Assembly: GCA_963779225.1 (NCBI GenBank)
Contig: CAVZWW010000001.1
Location: forward strand, 310,001 to 374,000
Direction of reading: 5' to 3'
Origin: CAVPCZ01 sp963779225
GTDB lineage: Bacteria > Bacteroidota > Ignavibacteria > UBA10030 > UBA6906
DNA length: 64,000 nucleotides
Position numbers and translations under genes: made by a program. This document shows, piece after piece, positions 25,371-34,119 of this stretch. Below the pieces are notes generated by a model. That model saw nothing but the letters and a program-made list of their open reading frames with translations, was not told the origin of the DNA and did no database searches. Numbering within the stretch: position 1 is the stretch's first letter; every line of letters begins with the position of its first letter.

Positions 25371-26240
25371 TCAGTCTTTCCGTATGAAACGTATCACCGC
25401 AATCAGCGCACCCACCAGCCCGAGAAGGAGACCGGCCCCGACCACGAGCAGGAAGAACGCGGGGGACATGTCGATATACGCGGCCAGTTCGGAGGACAGG
25501 TACCGGAGGCCATGGACAAGCAGCACATACAGAAAGCCTGCGGCGATCACTCCTCCCAGCAGGCCCTGCAGGATCCCCTCCAGCAGGAACGGCACCCGGA
25601 TGAAGAGCCCTGTCGCGCCGACAAGCTCCATGGTTCTGATAAGCTGCCGTTTGGCGTAGATCGCGAGCCGGATCGTATTGGAGACCAGGATGATTGCTGA
25701 AAGGCCGACGAGGATCCCCAGGCCGAGTGTAACGTTGTGCAGGACCCGGGCCCGCTGATCGATGATAATCAGCATACCCTTTCGGTAGACCACGTCTTCA
25801 ATGCCGCTGCACGCACGGAGCCGGTGTTCAAGTGCCTCGGCACGGGCCGGCGTCTTGTATCCGTCTTTGAGAAACACCTTGAACGAAGGCGGGAGCGGAT
25901 TGTAGTCCAGCACATCGAGGATGTCTTCGCCGAATTCCTTCTTGAATGTTTCCGCGGCCTGTTCCTTGGTCACGTACTCCACGCGCTCGACGCCCTCCAG
26001 ATTTGCAATGACGTGGGCGAGACTGTCCACGTCGATGAGAGCGATCGGTTCTTCGAGAAAGGCTTCAACTTCGACGCGATTGCGGAGCTCATCCAGAAAG
26101 CGATTGGCGTGAATCGTGATCACCGTGAACAGGCCGAGGAACATGAGGGCGATGGCGATCGTTATTACGGACAGTATGCTGGAGAGTTTTGTTCGTGTGA
26201 AGCCGGAAAAGCTTTCACGCAGAGTGTATGAAAGGCTCAT
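25371..26240 (-). CDS. ftsX: Cell division protein FtsX
   Basis: Permease-like partner of FtsE that controls peptidoglycan hydrolases at the division site. The 289-residue protein has one N-terminal membrane segment (LSSILSVITIAIALMFLGLF), a periplasmic domain (VEVEAFLEEPI to GIEDVVYRKGM) and three C-terminal segments with the family RLAIYAKRQLIRTMELVGATGLFIRVPFLLEGI region. ATG 26240 (MSLSYTLRESF) is chosen because the preceding 49 codons of open frame have no family likeness and overlap the leader. No ftsE gene is adjacent, so FtsE must be coded elsewhere. It follows two lipoprotein genes and recR on the same strand. Confidence 0.93.
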   Translation of the reverse strand: MSLSYTLRESFSGFTRTKLSSILSVITIAIALMFLGLFTVITIHANRFLDELRNRVEVEAFLEEPIALIDVDSLAHVIANLEGVERVEYVTKEQAAETFKKEFGEDILDVLDYNPLPPSFKVFLKDGYKTPARAEALEHRLRACSGIEDVVYRKGMLIIIDQRARVLHNVTLGLGILVGLSAIILVSNTIRLAIYAKRQLIRTMELVGATGLFIRVPFLLEGILQGLLGGVIAAGFLYVLLVHGLRYLSSELAAYIDMSPAFFLLVVGAGLLLGLVGALIAVIRFIRKD

Positions 26241-26283
26241 AGTAGTGGAAACCCCCGCTGCGGGTCGGACACGTCGTCGTTCC

Positions 26284-26844
26284 TCAGAAGTTGGACTCAT
26301 CGCGCCAGCGCACGATTTTCCAGGGGTCGGAAATGCGTACACGGCGCAGGGTGAGATTTGCATACCCGTCGATCCGCTCAATGTCACTCGGGTTGAAGAC
26401 CAGCGTCAGGTTGAAGCCGCGGATCACGTTGACGTTTGTGGATTCGGCGGTCGTGGAGATAATGTTGTTCCAGATCAGATCCAGTTTCTGCGCATTCTGA
26501 AACAGCCCGAAGGTTGTCCGCATGTCATCGTCCCGGCCCCAGGTGACGTCGATGCCCAGGTCATAATTGCGGTATACGAAGACGAAGTTCGGATCGATCA
26601 GCCGTCCGTACACAATGGTGTCGCGGAAGGTATAGGCCGCCTGGAAGCATTGAAAGAGCCCTTCGATCGTATTCGGGTCACAGGTGGATTCCGAAGGCGA
26701 GCTGTCCCATGCCGGCGCAAACGGATTGAGGCAGGCGGGTGCCGCGGTCAGGGCGACAAGAGAGAGGAGAAGGCCGAGCCGCAGCGGCAGCCGTCTTCCG
26801 CACAGGCGGGGCAGCGTATGCAATATGCACCTGATGCGTCTCAC
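26284..26844 (-). CDS. Putative lipoprotein, paralogue of its upstream neighbour
   Basis: A 186-residue protein with a basic, hydrophobic N-terminus (RRLPLRLGLLLSLVALTAAPACLNPF) that looks like an export signal with a possible lipobox Cys, although the residues before the Cys (APA) are not ideal. The mature part shares a layout with the gene at 26903: a helical start (NTIEGLFQCFQAAYTFRDTIVYGRLI), then DPNFVFVY, strands rich in alternating polar and hydrophobic residues, and an end LRRVRISDPWKIVRWRDESNF. That pattern is like an NTF2-type cone fold. Start is a GTG at 26844. Function is unknown. The gene lies 58 bases after the paralogue and 43 before ftsX. Confidence 0.7.
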   Translation of the reverse strand: MRRIRCILHTLPRLCGRRLPLRLGLLLSLVALTAAPACLNPFAPAWDSSPSESTCDPNTIEGLFQCFQAAYTFRDTIVYGRLIDPNFVFVYRNYDLGIDVTWGRDDDMRTTFGLFQNAQKLDLIWNNIISTTAESTNVNVIRGFNLTLVFNPSDIERIDGYANLTLRRVRISDPWKIVRWRDESNF

Positions 26845-26902
26845 AAGCCTGTTTCTCCGTGTCGCGTTGTTGTGCTGCCCCCTCGTGCCCTGCAGGCACG
26901 GG

Positions 26903-27502
26903 TCAATTGCTGAAATTTCCTTTGAAATGGCTCCACGAAATATCTGTCGTGGTCCGGAAATCCACCCAGCGCTGGATCATCCAGAAGTTGCTGTTGTCCA
27001 CCCGCAGTGTAAACTGCAGCGCACCCCGGGCGGTGCGGGGAAAGGCCGGATCGGTATGCTCAAACACCAGCACATAGTCGTAGCTGTAGACGACCGAATC
27101 CGCACTGACAGTCGACGTCTTGAGGGTGAGGGAGAGACTGGAGAACGCCTGCGCCGGACTCCGGGCGATGAGGTTCTGGAAGTACGACTGCTCATCATTG
27201 TAGGACCAGGTCGAAAGGACTCCGGCGTACAGCGCTCCGGCGTCCGCCGAGGGAATAAAGACAAACGGCGGGTTTCCCTTGGACGGGTCGGCGAAACACC
27301 CGGCATAATTGACAATGTTCTTCTCGTCGATGGCGCTCTGCAGGTTTGCGATAACAATGGACGGTTCCGTCGGGGGGCGGTTGTTGAGGCCGGACTGTGT
27401 CGGCGGTTCGGGTTCACGCGGCCCGAACAGCCCGCATCCCGGAAAGGGAAAAAGCATCAAGAACAGGAATGGGTGAAGGATTCTACCGGCCGGGTGGGTC
27501 AC
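26903..27502 (-). CDS. Putative lipoprotein with NTF2-like layout
   Basis: A 199-residue protein whose N-terminus (ILHPFLFLMLFPFPGCGLFG) is a likely lipoprotein signal with Cys23. After a Pro-rich stretch, the body begins PSIVIANLQSAIDEKNIVNYAGCFADP and ends RVDNSNFWMIQRWVDFRTTTDISW. The start helix, the DPxxxxPPFVFIP strand, LSLTLKTSTVSADS and the W-I-x-RW end match the neighbouring gene at 26284, so the two look like tandem duplicates that have diverged strongly. GTG 27502 overlaps the recR stop (GTGA), giving translational coupling. It is probably an outer-membrane-attached or periplasmic lipoprotein of unknown function. Confidence 0.72.
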   Translation of the reverse strand: MTHPAGRILHPFLFLMLFPFPGCGLFGPREPEPPTQSGLNNRPPTEPSIVIANLQSAIDEKNIVNYAGCFADPSKGNPPFVFIPSADAGALYAGVLSTWSYNDEQSYFQNLIARSPAQAFSSLSLTLKTSTVSADSVVYSYDYVLVFEHTDPAFPRTARGALQFTLRVDNSNFWMIQRWVDFRTTTDISWSHFKGNFSN

Positions 27503-28095
27503 AGGACGATGCGTCCCTCCAGCGCCCTTGATAGCGTAGCTTCGTCGGCAAATTCCAGGTTTCCGCCAACCGGAATGCCTCGCGCGAGGCGGCTGACCCT
27601 GACACCCAGCGGCTTCAGAAGCCGGGTCAGATAAATGGTGGTGGCTTCACCTTCCACCGTCGGGTTCAGCGCGAGAATCACTTCTATCACATTTCCCGGC
27701 AGTCGGGCAAGCAGTTCCCTTGCCTTCAGTTCGTCCGGACCGATGCCATCCAGGGGGGAGAGCGCTCCGCCCAGGACATGGTACAGACCCCTGAAATCAT
27801 TGGTTTTTTCGATGGCGATCACATCGCTCGGGTCTTCAACGACGCAGATGGTCTGGGGATCCCGTTTCGGGCTTCCGCATATTGCGCAGGGATCAACTTC
27901 GGTAATATTGCAGCAGACGGAGCAGGGGCGGATCCGGTCTTTCACGTTTACCAGCGCGTGTGCCATTGCGACCACGTCCTCACGCGGTTGTTTCAGGACA
28001 AAAAGCGCAAGGCGGAGTGCGGTCTTGCGGCCGATGCCGGGAAGACGGGAGAAATGCTCAATAAGCTGCTGGAGGGTTTCCGATGTGTACAGCAT
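27499..28095 (-). CDS. recR: Recombination protein RecR
   Basis: A 198-residue RecFOR-pathway protein that helps load RecA at gaps. It has the N-terminal helix-hairpin-helix (IEHFSRLPGIGRKTALRLALF), a C4 zinc motif (CSVCCNITEVDPCAICGSP), and a Toprim domain (ICVVEDPSDVIAIEKT, then ILALNPTVEGEATTIYL) with the C-terminal VSRLARGIPVGGNLEFADEATLSRAL signature. Length and motifs are normal. It follows ebfC by 16 bases, a very common pairing, and its stop overlaps the start of the lipoprotein gene. Confidence 0.97.
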   Translation of the reverse strand: MLYTSETLQQLIEHFSRLPGIGRKTALRLALFVLKQPREDVVAMAHALVNVKDRIRPCSVCCNITEVDPCAICGSPKRDPQTICVVEDPSDVIAIEKTNDFRGLYHVLGGALSPLDGIGPDELKARELLARLPGNVIEVILALNPTVEGEATTIYLTRLLKPLGVRVSRLARGIPVGGNLEFADEATLSRALEGRIVL

Positions 28096-28111
28096 AATCC
28101 CGCGGTATGTT

Positions 28112-28447
28112 CTAGAAACCCGGGATGTTCAGTCCGGGGATATTCGGCATCATGCCGCTCGTCACCTTCGACATTTCTTCCTGCGCCGTTCTGGAGGATT
28201 CTTCGAGGGCCTTGTTAACTGCGGCAAGTACAAGATCCTCCAGCATTGCCACATCCTCCGGGTTTACCACTTCTTTCTCGATGGCAATGCTGACAACGTG
28301 CTGCTTGCCGTTTGCGGTCACCTTTACCATTCCGCCGCCGGCTTCTCCTACCACGGTCTTCCGTTCCAATTCCTCCTGGACCTGGGCCATCCGTTCCTGC
28401 ATCTTCTGGATCTGTTTCATCATTCCCGCCATGTTCGGAGCGCCCAT
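28112..28447 (-). CDS. Nucleoid-associated protein YbaB/EbfC
   Basis: A 111-residue dimeric DNA-binding protein. The start is a helix rich in Met and Gln (MMKQIQKMQERMAQVQEELE), followed by the sheet VVGEAGGGMVKVTANGKQHVVSIAIEKEVV and a helix (LEDLVLAAVNKALEESSRTAQEEMSKVTSGMM) with the family IPGL end. ATG 28447 with AAAGGGA upstream is chosen over the longer frame to 28507. It forms the usual ybaB-recR unit. The promoter probably lies in 28448-28600, shared with the divergent uppS. Confidence 0.95.
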   Translation of the reverse strand: MGAPNMAGMMKQIQKMQERMAQVQEELERKTVVGEAGGGMVKVTANGKQHVVSIAIEKEVVNPEDVAMLEDLVLAAVNKALEESSRTAQEEMSKVTSGMMPNIPGLNIPGF

Positions 28448-28600
28448 AAAGTCCCTTTCTGGAATAGAGTGCAAAAAAAATATACCGGAATGGAGGCCGA
28501 AAGTCAAATTTGACTTTCGGGCGAAAATCCGTTACATTTTTATTCCCGCCATACACCGTGCGGCGGAGCACCACCATTTTCTGACTGGAGAGCGATTTCC

Positions 28601-29437
28601 TTGGCATCTGGTCCGCGGGAAGCAACGGGAAAAGACAAAGCCGAGCAGGAGAGCCTGCGTTCCGCCGGGGAGATCCCCCGGCATATTGCCGTTATTATGG
28701 ACGGCAACGGGCGTTGGGCAAAAAAACGTGGACTTCCGCGCATAGCCGGTCATCATGAAGGCGTTGAATCAGTCCGGGAAATCGTCGAGGTTTGCGGGCA
28801 ACTTGGTGTCGAGTACCTCACCCTGTACGCCTTCTCGACTGAAAACTGGAAGCGCCCCGAAGAGGAAGTCTCCCTGCTGATGCGGCTTCTGCTGACCGCC
28901 CTGCGCGACGAGACCGACCGCCTTCACACGAACAATGTCCGTTTGCAGACGATCGGCGACACCGGGGCGCTTCCGGCCGAGGTACAGGCGGAGTTGAGGG
29001 ATGCCGGCATCAAGACGCAGCACAACACCGGGCTTACGCTTACCCTTGCCCTCAGTTACAGCGGCCGGTGGGATATCACAGAAGCGGTCAAGTGCATCGC
29101 CCGGGAGATCCGGGAAGGGCGTCTCGATCCGGATGCGGTCATGGAAGATGTTGTTGCCCGCCATCTTTCCATGCGGGGAGCACCGGATCCCGACCTTCTT
29201 GTCCGCACGAGCGGAGAATTGCGGATCAGCAATTTCCTCCTCTGGCAGCTTGCCTATTCTGAGATATACATCACGCCGAAATTCTGGCCCGGCTTTCGCC
29301 GGAGCGATTTGTATGCTGCCATCAGTGACTATCAACGGCGCGAGCGGCGCTTCGGAATGGTCAGCGAACAGGTTCACAAAGCTACCGACGGCAAGAGCGG
29401 TTTGCGTCGTTTTCTCAAGAGTGTTGCAGGTCCGTAA
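28601..29437 (+). CDS. uppS: Undecaprenyl diphosphate synthase
   Basis: A 278-residue cis-prenyltransferase that makes the C55 carrier lipid for peptidoglycan and O-antigen. The catalytic Asp34 lies in IAVIMDGNGRWAKKRGLPR; other motifs are AGHHEGVESVREIV, LYAFSTENWKRP, and the C-terminal RTSGELRISNFLLWQLAYSE with FWPGF. The start is a TTG at 28601 with GGAGAG upstream; the first 25 residues are not conserved, so a start slightly downstream cannot be excluded. It ends one base before bamA, so the two are coupled. Confidence 0.93.
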   Translation: MASGPREATGKDKAEQESLRSAGEIPRHIAVIMDGNGRWAKKRGLPRIAGHHEGVESVREIVEVCGQLGVEYLTLYAFSTENWKRPEEEVSLLMRLLLTALRDETDRLHTNNVRLQTIGDTGALPAEVQAELRDAGIKTQHNTGLTLTLALSYSGRWDITEAVKCIAREIREGRLDPDAVMEDVVARHLSMRGAPDPDLLVRTSGELRISNFLLWQLAYSEIYITPKFWPGFRRSDLYAAISDYQRRERRFGMVSEQVHKATDGKSGLRRFLKSVAGP

Positions 29438-29438
29438 T

Positions 29439-31815
29439 ATGATGAAGACGCGAGTGCTGGTGCTGTTGGCCGCTGGAATTGCCCTGTTTGCCCCGATTCA
29501 TCTGAGCGCCCAAACACCCCCCTCCCAGGAAGTTCTGAAGATTCTCGGCATCTCCGTTGAAGGGAACACGCTTGCAGATCCCGCGGCCGTTATTGCCAAT
29601 TCAGGATTGAAGGTCGGTGATGAAATCACCGTACCGGGCGATCAGATCAGTCAGGCTGTCCGGAAGCTCTGGTCCCTCCGCATGTTCGAGGATATCCAGA
29701 TACTCACCGACCGCAAGATGGGAAACGGTATCTATCCTCCTCATCAAGGTCACCGAATATCCCCGGTTCGACAGGCTGGAGATTGAAGGGAATGACGGGG
29801 TGAGCACCGATGACATCCGGAAGGTCATCCCCTTCATCCGCGGCCAGGTTCTGCCACCCCAGGATCTGAACAGGATATCGCGCGAAATCCAGAAACTGTA
29901 TGAGAAAGAGGGCTATCTGCTTGCGACTGTTGCGGTCACTACCGAACCCGTTGATACCGCAAAACAGCGGATGCTGGTTCGCGTGACGATAAACGAGGGG
30001 AGCGAAGTCGAGGTCGCGAATATCGAATTCGAGGGCAACACCGCCTTTTCGGACGACGATCTGTCCGGGGCTATGGACGATACCGCCGTGAAACACTGGT
30101 GGAAATTCTGGTCGTCCGCCAAACTCGACCGTAAGAAATTCCAGGAAGACAAGGCCAAGATCATTCAGTTCTACCGGAGAAACGGTTATCGCGACGCACA
30201 GCTGCTCTTTGACACGCTGACCTACAGTGAAGACCGGACCGAGATGTCCATCCATATGAAGGTCCATGAAGGTCCTCAGTACAAGCTCCGCCGGCTCGCA
30301 TGGCAGGGGAATACCGTGTACCCCGACTACGTGTTGAACGAACGGATCAACATGCTCCCGGGAGAAATATACAACGCCGAGAAGTTCGAAAAGAACCTCC
30401 GCGGCAATGAAGAACAGACCGATGTGGCCGCACTGTACCTGGACAACGGGTACCTGCGCTTCAATCTCGAGCCGCGCGAGACCCGGGTTGCGGAAGACAG
30501 CATCGATATCCTCGTGAATGTGTACGAAATGAATCAATTCAAAATCGGCCACGTCAGCGTGAAGGGGAATACCAAGACACAGGAAAAGGTCCTGCGGCGC
30601 GAATTCTATACGCGTCCGGGCGACTACTTCAGCCGTTCGGCAATTGTCCGGACGATCCGTCAGCTCTCCCAGCTGAATTACTTCAATCCGGAAAAGATCA
30701 AACCGGATTACGTGCTGGTGGATGACAAGACCGTGGATCTGACCTACGAAGTGGAAGAGAAGTCCAGCGACAACATTAATGCCTCCGTGGGGTACAGCGG
30801 CGCGTTCGGTGTCACGGGCGCACTCGGGTTCACGATCAACAATTTCTCCATCAGCGAACCCCTGACGGGCGGCGCAGGTCAGGTCCTCAATTTTGAATGG
30901 ATGTTCGGCGAGGGATCGCGGTACCGGACCTTCACGATCGGTTTCACGGAACCCTGGCTCTTTAATACCTCCACTCTTCTGGGGGTGACCCTCTTCGACA
31001 CGCGCCAGGTCTACACGTTCGACTACCAGCGTACCGGCGGATCGGTCCGCCTGGGCCGCCGGTTCAAATGGCCGGATGACTATTTCCGCGGTGACTGGAT
31101 CTTTGACGCTCAGGTGAACGAAGTGCGGGACGGCCGGGGTATCTACCGTGAAGGAAAATCCAGCCAGGTGAGCATTACGCAGGTGCTTTCCCGGAACAGC
31201 GTGGACAACCCGATATTCCCGACGTCGGGATCCAGCGTCTCCCTTTCCATCCAGATGGCCGGTGGACCCCTGCTGCCGGGGACTATCGACTTCCACAAGT
31301 GGATGTTCAATTCGGAATGGTATCTGCCCCTGTTCGGTTCGAGCCGCATGGCGCTGTATCTTTCCTCCCAGTACGGGTACATCGCCACATTCTACAGGCA
31401 ATCGTATATTCAACCTGTGGATCTTTTCTTCATGGGGGGGACGGGGCTGGGCTACATCTCCACAACCCCGCTCCGCGGGTATGAAGACCAGGCCGTCGGT
31501 CCACGCAACTCCAGCGGTGCAATCGTCGGCGGACAGGCGATGGCGAAACAGACGTTGGAAGTGCGGTTCGCGCTTGCCGTGAATCCGATCCCGATCTACC
31601 TGCTCACGTTCGTCGAAGGGGGCAATGTGTACGAGTCGTTCGCCCGTGCGGACTTCTTCGATTTGAAACGTTCCGCCGGCTTTGGCGCGCGGCTGCTCAT
31701 CAATCCGATCGGCATGATCGGGTTTGACTACGGGTACGGCTTCGATGATGTATTCCCGCGCGACGGGAGGCCTGACGGCTGGCGGTTCCATTTTGTGTTC
31801 GGTAAAGGCTTCTAA
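29439..31815 (+). CDS. bamA: Outer membrane protein assembly factor BamA, one frame break
   Basis: Omp85 protein that folds and inserts beta-barrels into the outer membrane. It has a signal peptide (MKTRVLVLLAAGIALFAPIHLSAQ), about five POTRA domains (for example VEGNTLADPAAVIANSGLKVGD; FEGNTAFSDDDLSGAM; VKGNTKTQEKVLRREFYTRPGD) and a 16-strand C-terminal barrel with the VDLFFMGGTGLGY region and a final aromatic WRFHFVFGKGF. The first about 98 residues are in a different frame. Removing one C of TATCCTCC near 29735 gives GIYLLIKVTEYPRFDRLEI, the family consensus. The rejoined length is about 791 residues. BamA is essential, so a sequence error is by far the best explanation. It opens the bamA-skp-skp-lpxD cluster. 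Confidence 0.93.
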
Positions 31816-31854
31816 TTCTCTGACACCAACCACCTACACTCCAGTGAGGCACTT

Positions 31855-32385
31855 GTGAAAACACCGCTCTCCCTTCTTTCGCTTATTCTTGCTGTGACCC
31901 TGCTTGTTCCATCGGTGCAGGCGCAGCAGAAAATCGGCTATGTCAATTCCTCCAAGATTTTCCAGGAGCTCCCGGCCGCGCAGGATGCGCAGCGGCGCAT
32001 CGACGCCATGGGCAAGCCCATCCAGGATTCTCTCGAAGCGATGCAGAAAGAACTGGCGAGTCGCTACGAGGAATACCAGAAAAAAGAAGCGCTGATGACC
32101 GAATCCGCCAAAAAAGGGGAACAGCAGAAGTTGATTGAAATGGAACGCCGCATGAACGAGTACCGCGTGCAGAAACTCGGCAACGACGGCGAACTGGCCC
32201 GGGAAACCGAAAAAGTGCTGACGCCGCTCCGCGAACGCATCAAGTCCGCCATCTCCGCTGTTGCGAAGGAAGAAAAATACAGTTTTGTCTTCGACAAGAC
32301 CGAATCGATTCAGATTCTGCTGTACGGCGATCCGGCTCATGACATCACCTTCAAGGTCATCGACCGCCTGAAGCGCGGGAAATAA
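31855..32385 (+). CDS. OmpH/Skp-like periplasmic chaperone 1
   Basis: A 176-residue exported protein. The signal peptide KTPLSLLSLILAVTLLVPSVQA is followed by the OmpH start QKIGYVNSSKIFQELPAAQDAQRRIDAM, a long charged coiled coil (KELASRYEEYQKKEALMTESAKKGEQQ) and the closing hydrophobic VFDKTESIQILLYGDPAHDIT strand. Skp trimers hold unfolded outer-membrane proteins in transit to BamA. The start is GTG 31855 with GAGG upstream. It lies 40 bases after bamA and is followed by a second, diverged copy, so the two may have different clients or form mixed trimers. Confidence 0.92.
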   Translation: MKTPLSLLSLILAVTLLVPSVQAQQKIGYVNSSKIFQELPAAQDAQRRIDAMGKPIQDSLEAMQKELASRYEEYQKKEALMTESAKKGEQQKLIEMERRMNEYRVQKLGNDGELARETEKVLTPLRERIKSAISAVAKEEKYSFVFDKTESIQILLYGDPAHDITFKVIDRLKRGK

Positions 32386-32421
32386 GCACCCTTCCCGTTC
32401 ATTACCAACGGAAGAGGATAT

Positions 32422-32940
32422 ATGAAACAGATCGTTGTGCTGGTGCTCCTGGTATGCGCTGCCGGTGTGATGTTCGGTCAGGGCAAGATCGGCCACATCA
32501 ATAGCGAAGCGATCATGCAGGCGCTTCCGGAAGCCATCGACGCGCAGAAATCCCTCGACGCCATCGTTGCACAGTGGGAGGGAGAACTCCAGAAAATGCA
32601 GGCGGAGTGGAAGAGGAAGTTCGACGACTATGACAAGAAGAAGCTCATTCTGACCGAACAGGTGCGTGCGGAGCAGGAAAAGGAGCTGCGCGATCTGGAT
32701 CAGGGAATCACCGAATTCCGGAACAAGAAATTCGGACAGAACGGGGAACTCTTCCAGAAGCAGAACGAAATCATGAAACCCATCCAGAACAAGATCTTTC
32801 AGGTCCTGGAGACCATCGCCCAGGAGGATGGGTACGATTACATTTTCGACAGGAGCGGCGAGATTCTCCTGTTGTACGCCAACGAAAAGCGGGACCTCAC
32901 GACTCTTGTTGTTCAGCGCATGCAGGCCTTCGGCAAGTAA
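32422..32940 (+). CDS. OmpH/Skp-like periplasmic chaperone 2
   Basis: A 172-residue paralogue of the preceding gene. The signal peptide is KQIVVLVLLVCAAGVMFGQ and the mature protein begins GKIGHINSEAIMQALPEAIDAQK. A charged coiled coil follows (QKMQAEWKRKFDDYDKKKLILTEQV), then EDGYDYIFDRSGEILLLYANEKRDLT. It shares the layout of chaperone 1 but is clearly diverged in sequence. ATG 32422 has GGAAGAGG upstream. lpxD starts 22 bases after its stop, matching the skp-lpxD order of E. coli. Confidence 0.92.
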   Translation: MKQIVVLVLLVCAAGVMFGQGKIGHINSEAIMQALPEAIDAQKSLDAIVAQWEGELQKMQAEWKRKFDDYDKKKLILTEQVRAEQEKELRDLDQGITEFRNKKFGQNGELFQKQNEIMKPIQNKIFQVLETIAQEDGYDYIFDRSGEILLLYANEKRDLTTLVVQRMQAFGK

Positions 32941-32962
32941 CATCAACGACTCGGAGGGGCAC

Positions 32963-34048
32963 GTGACCATTCGCGAGATCGCCCGGCTGATCGGTGCAGC
33001 GGTCGAAGGTGACGGCGACCGGGAGATCGTCCGGGTCGCGAAGATTGACGATGCGGGCGATGGCGACATGACATTTCTCGCCAACTCCAAGTACGCCCGC
33101 TTCCTGGCGGGCACACGCGCCGCTGCCGTGATCGTCGGCCGGAAGACCGCAGTGGAAGGCCGGCCTGCCGGGGCCCCGCCCCTCTCCCTGCTCCGCGTGG
33201 ACGATCCGTACGTTGCCTTTGTCAGGGTCCTGGCGCTGTTCCATCCTCCCCGTCCCCCGGTCTCCGAAGGGATTCATCCGACCGCCGTTGTTGCATCGAC
33301 AGCCGTGCTGGGCCGGGACGTCCGTCTGGGCCCCTGTGCGGTTATCGGCGAACGGTGCCGGATCGGCGATCGCACAATGATCGCCCCCGGCGCGGTCATC
33401 GCCGACGATGCCGTTATCGGGCCGGACTGTCTCATTTATCAGAACGTCACCGTGCGGGAATCCTGCCGCGTCGGGGCACGATGTATCCTTCAACCGGGAG
33501 CAGTGATCGGGAGCGACGGATTCGGATTTGCCCCCTGCCCGGACGGGACGTTCGAGAAAATTCCCCAGATGGGCATCGTGGTCCTTGAAGACGACGTGGA
33601 GATCGGTGCCAACACCACCGTCGATCGCGCAACGATGGGTGAAACGCGGATAAAGAAAGGTGTGAAGCTTGACAACCTGATCCAGGTCGCCCACAACGTG
33701 GTCATCGGCGAAAACACGGTGATGGCTGCGCAAAGCGGTATCTCCGGGAGCACCAAACTCGGGAAAAACGTGATGGTCGGAGGGCAGGTGGGATTCAACG
33801 GGCACATCGAAATCGCCGATGGCGTGAAGATCGGCGCCCAATCGGGCGTTCACCGTTCCCTGACCGCGCCGGGAGGAGCCTTTTTCGGGACGCCGGCGTC
33901 TCCGCAGCGGGAGGCAATGCGGATATACGGATCGTTCCCCCAGCTTCCTGATGTGCTGGCGACTGTCCGCGACCTCCAGAAACGTCTGACCAATCTGGAA
34001 GCCCGATTAGACAAAGCGACCACTGAATCCGCGGGCCGGCAAAGCTAG
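32963..34048 (+). CDS. lpxD: UDP-3-O-acylglucosamine N-acyltransferase LpxD
   Basis: A 361-residue acyltransferase that adds the N-linked acyl chain in lipid A synthesis. An N-terminal uridine-binding domain (TIREIARLIGAAVEGDGDR, then DDAGDGDMTFLANSKYARFL) precedes a left-handed beta-helix of hexapeptide repeats (IHPTAVVASTAVLGRDVRLG onward). Catalytic His244 lies in NLIQVAHNVVIGENT, and the helix ends with a C-terminal helical extension (MRIYGSFPQLPDVLATVRDLQKRL). GTG 32963 with GGAGGGG upstream is chosen; the frame is open earlier but inside the skp gene. It works after LpxA and LpxC, both coded just downstream. Confidence 0.95.
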   Translation: MTIREIARLIGAAVEGDGDREIVRVAKIDDAGDGDMTFLANSKYARFLAGTRAAAVIVGRKTAVEGRPAGAPPLSLLRVDDPYVAFVRVLALFHPPRPPVSEGIHPTAVVASTAVLGRDVRLGPCAVIGERCRIGDRTMIAPGAVIADDAVIGPDCLIYQNVTVRESCRVGARCILQPGAVIGSDGFGFAPCPDGTFEKIPQMGIVVLEDDVEIGANTTVDRATMGETRIKKGVKLDNLIQVAHNVVIGENTVMAAQSGISGSTKLGKNVMVGGQVGFNGHIEIADGVKIGAQSGVHRSLTAPGGAFFGTPASPQREAMRIYGSFPQLPDVLATVRDLQKRLTNLEARLDKATTESAGRQS

Positions 34049-34119
34049 GCGACACCCTGCCGGTCGCGCCGTCTGAAACCATTATACCACATTCCCAATC
34101 CCAGCCCACAGACCCTGCC

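Noticed and set aside
29704..31833. Long open frame (709 codons) antisense to bamA
   Set aside because: BamA motifs and the outer-membrane barrel are clear on the other strand. The antisense frame has no known motif and arises from GC-rich third positions.
31834..33114. Antisense frame of 426 codons across the two skp genes
   Set aside because: The Skp-like signal peptides and coiled coils on the plus strand account for this DNA.
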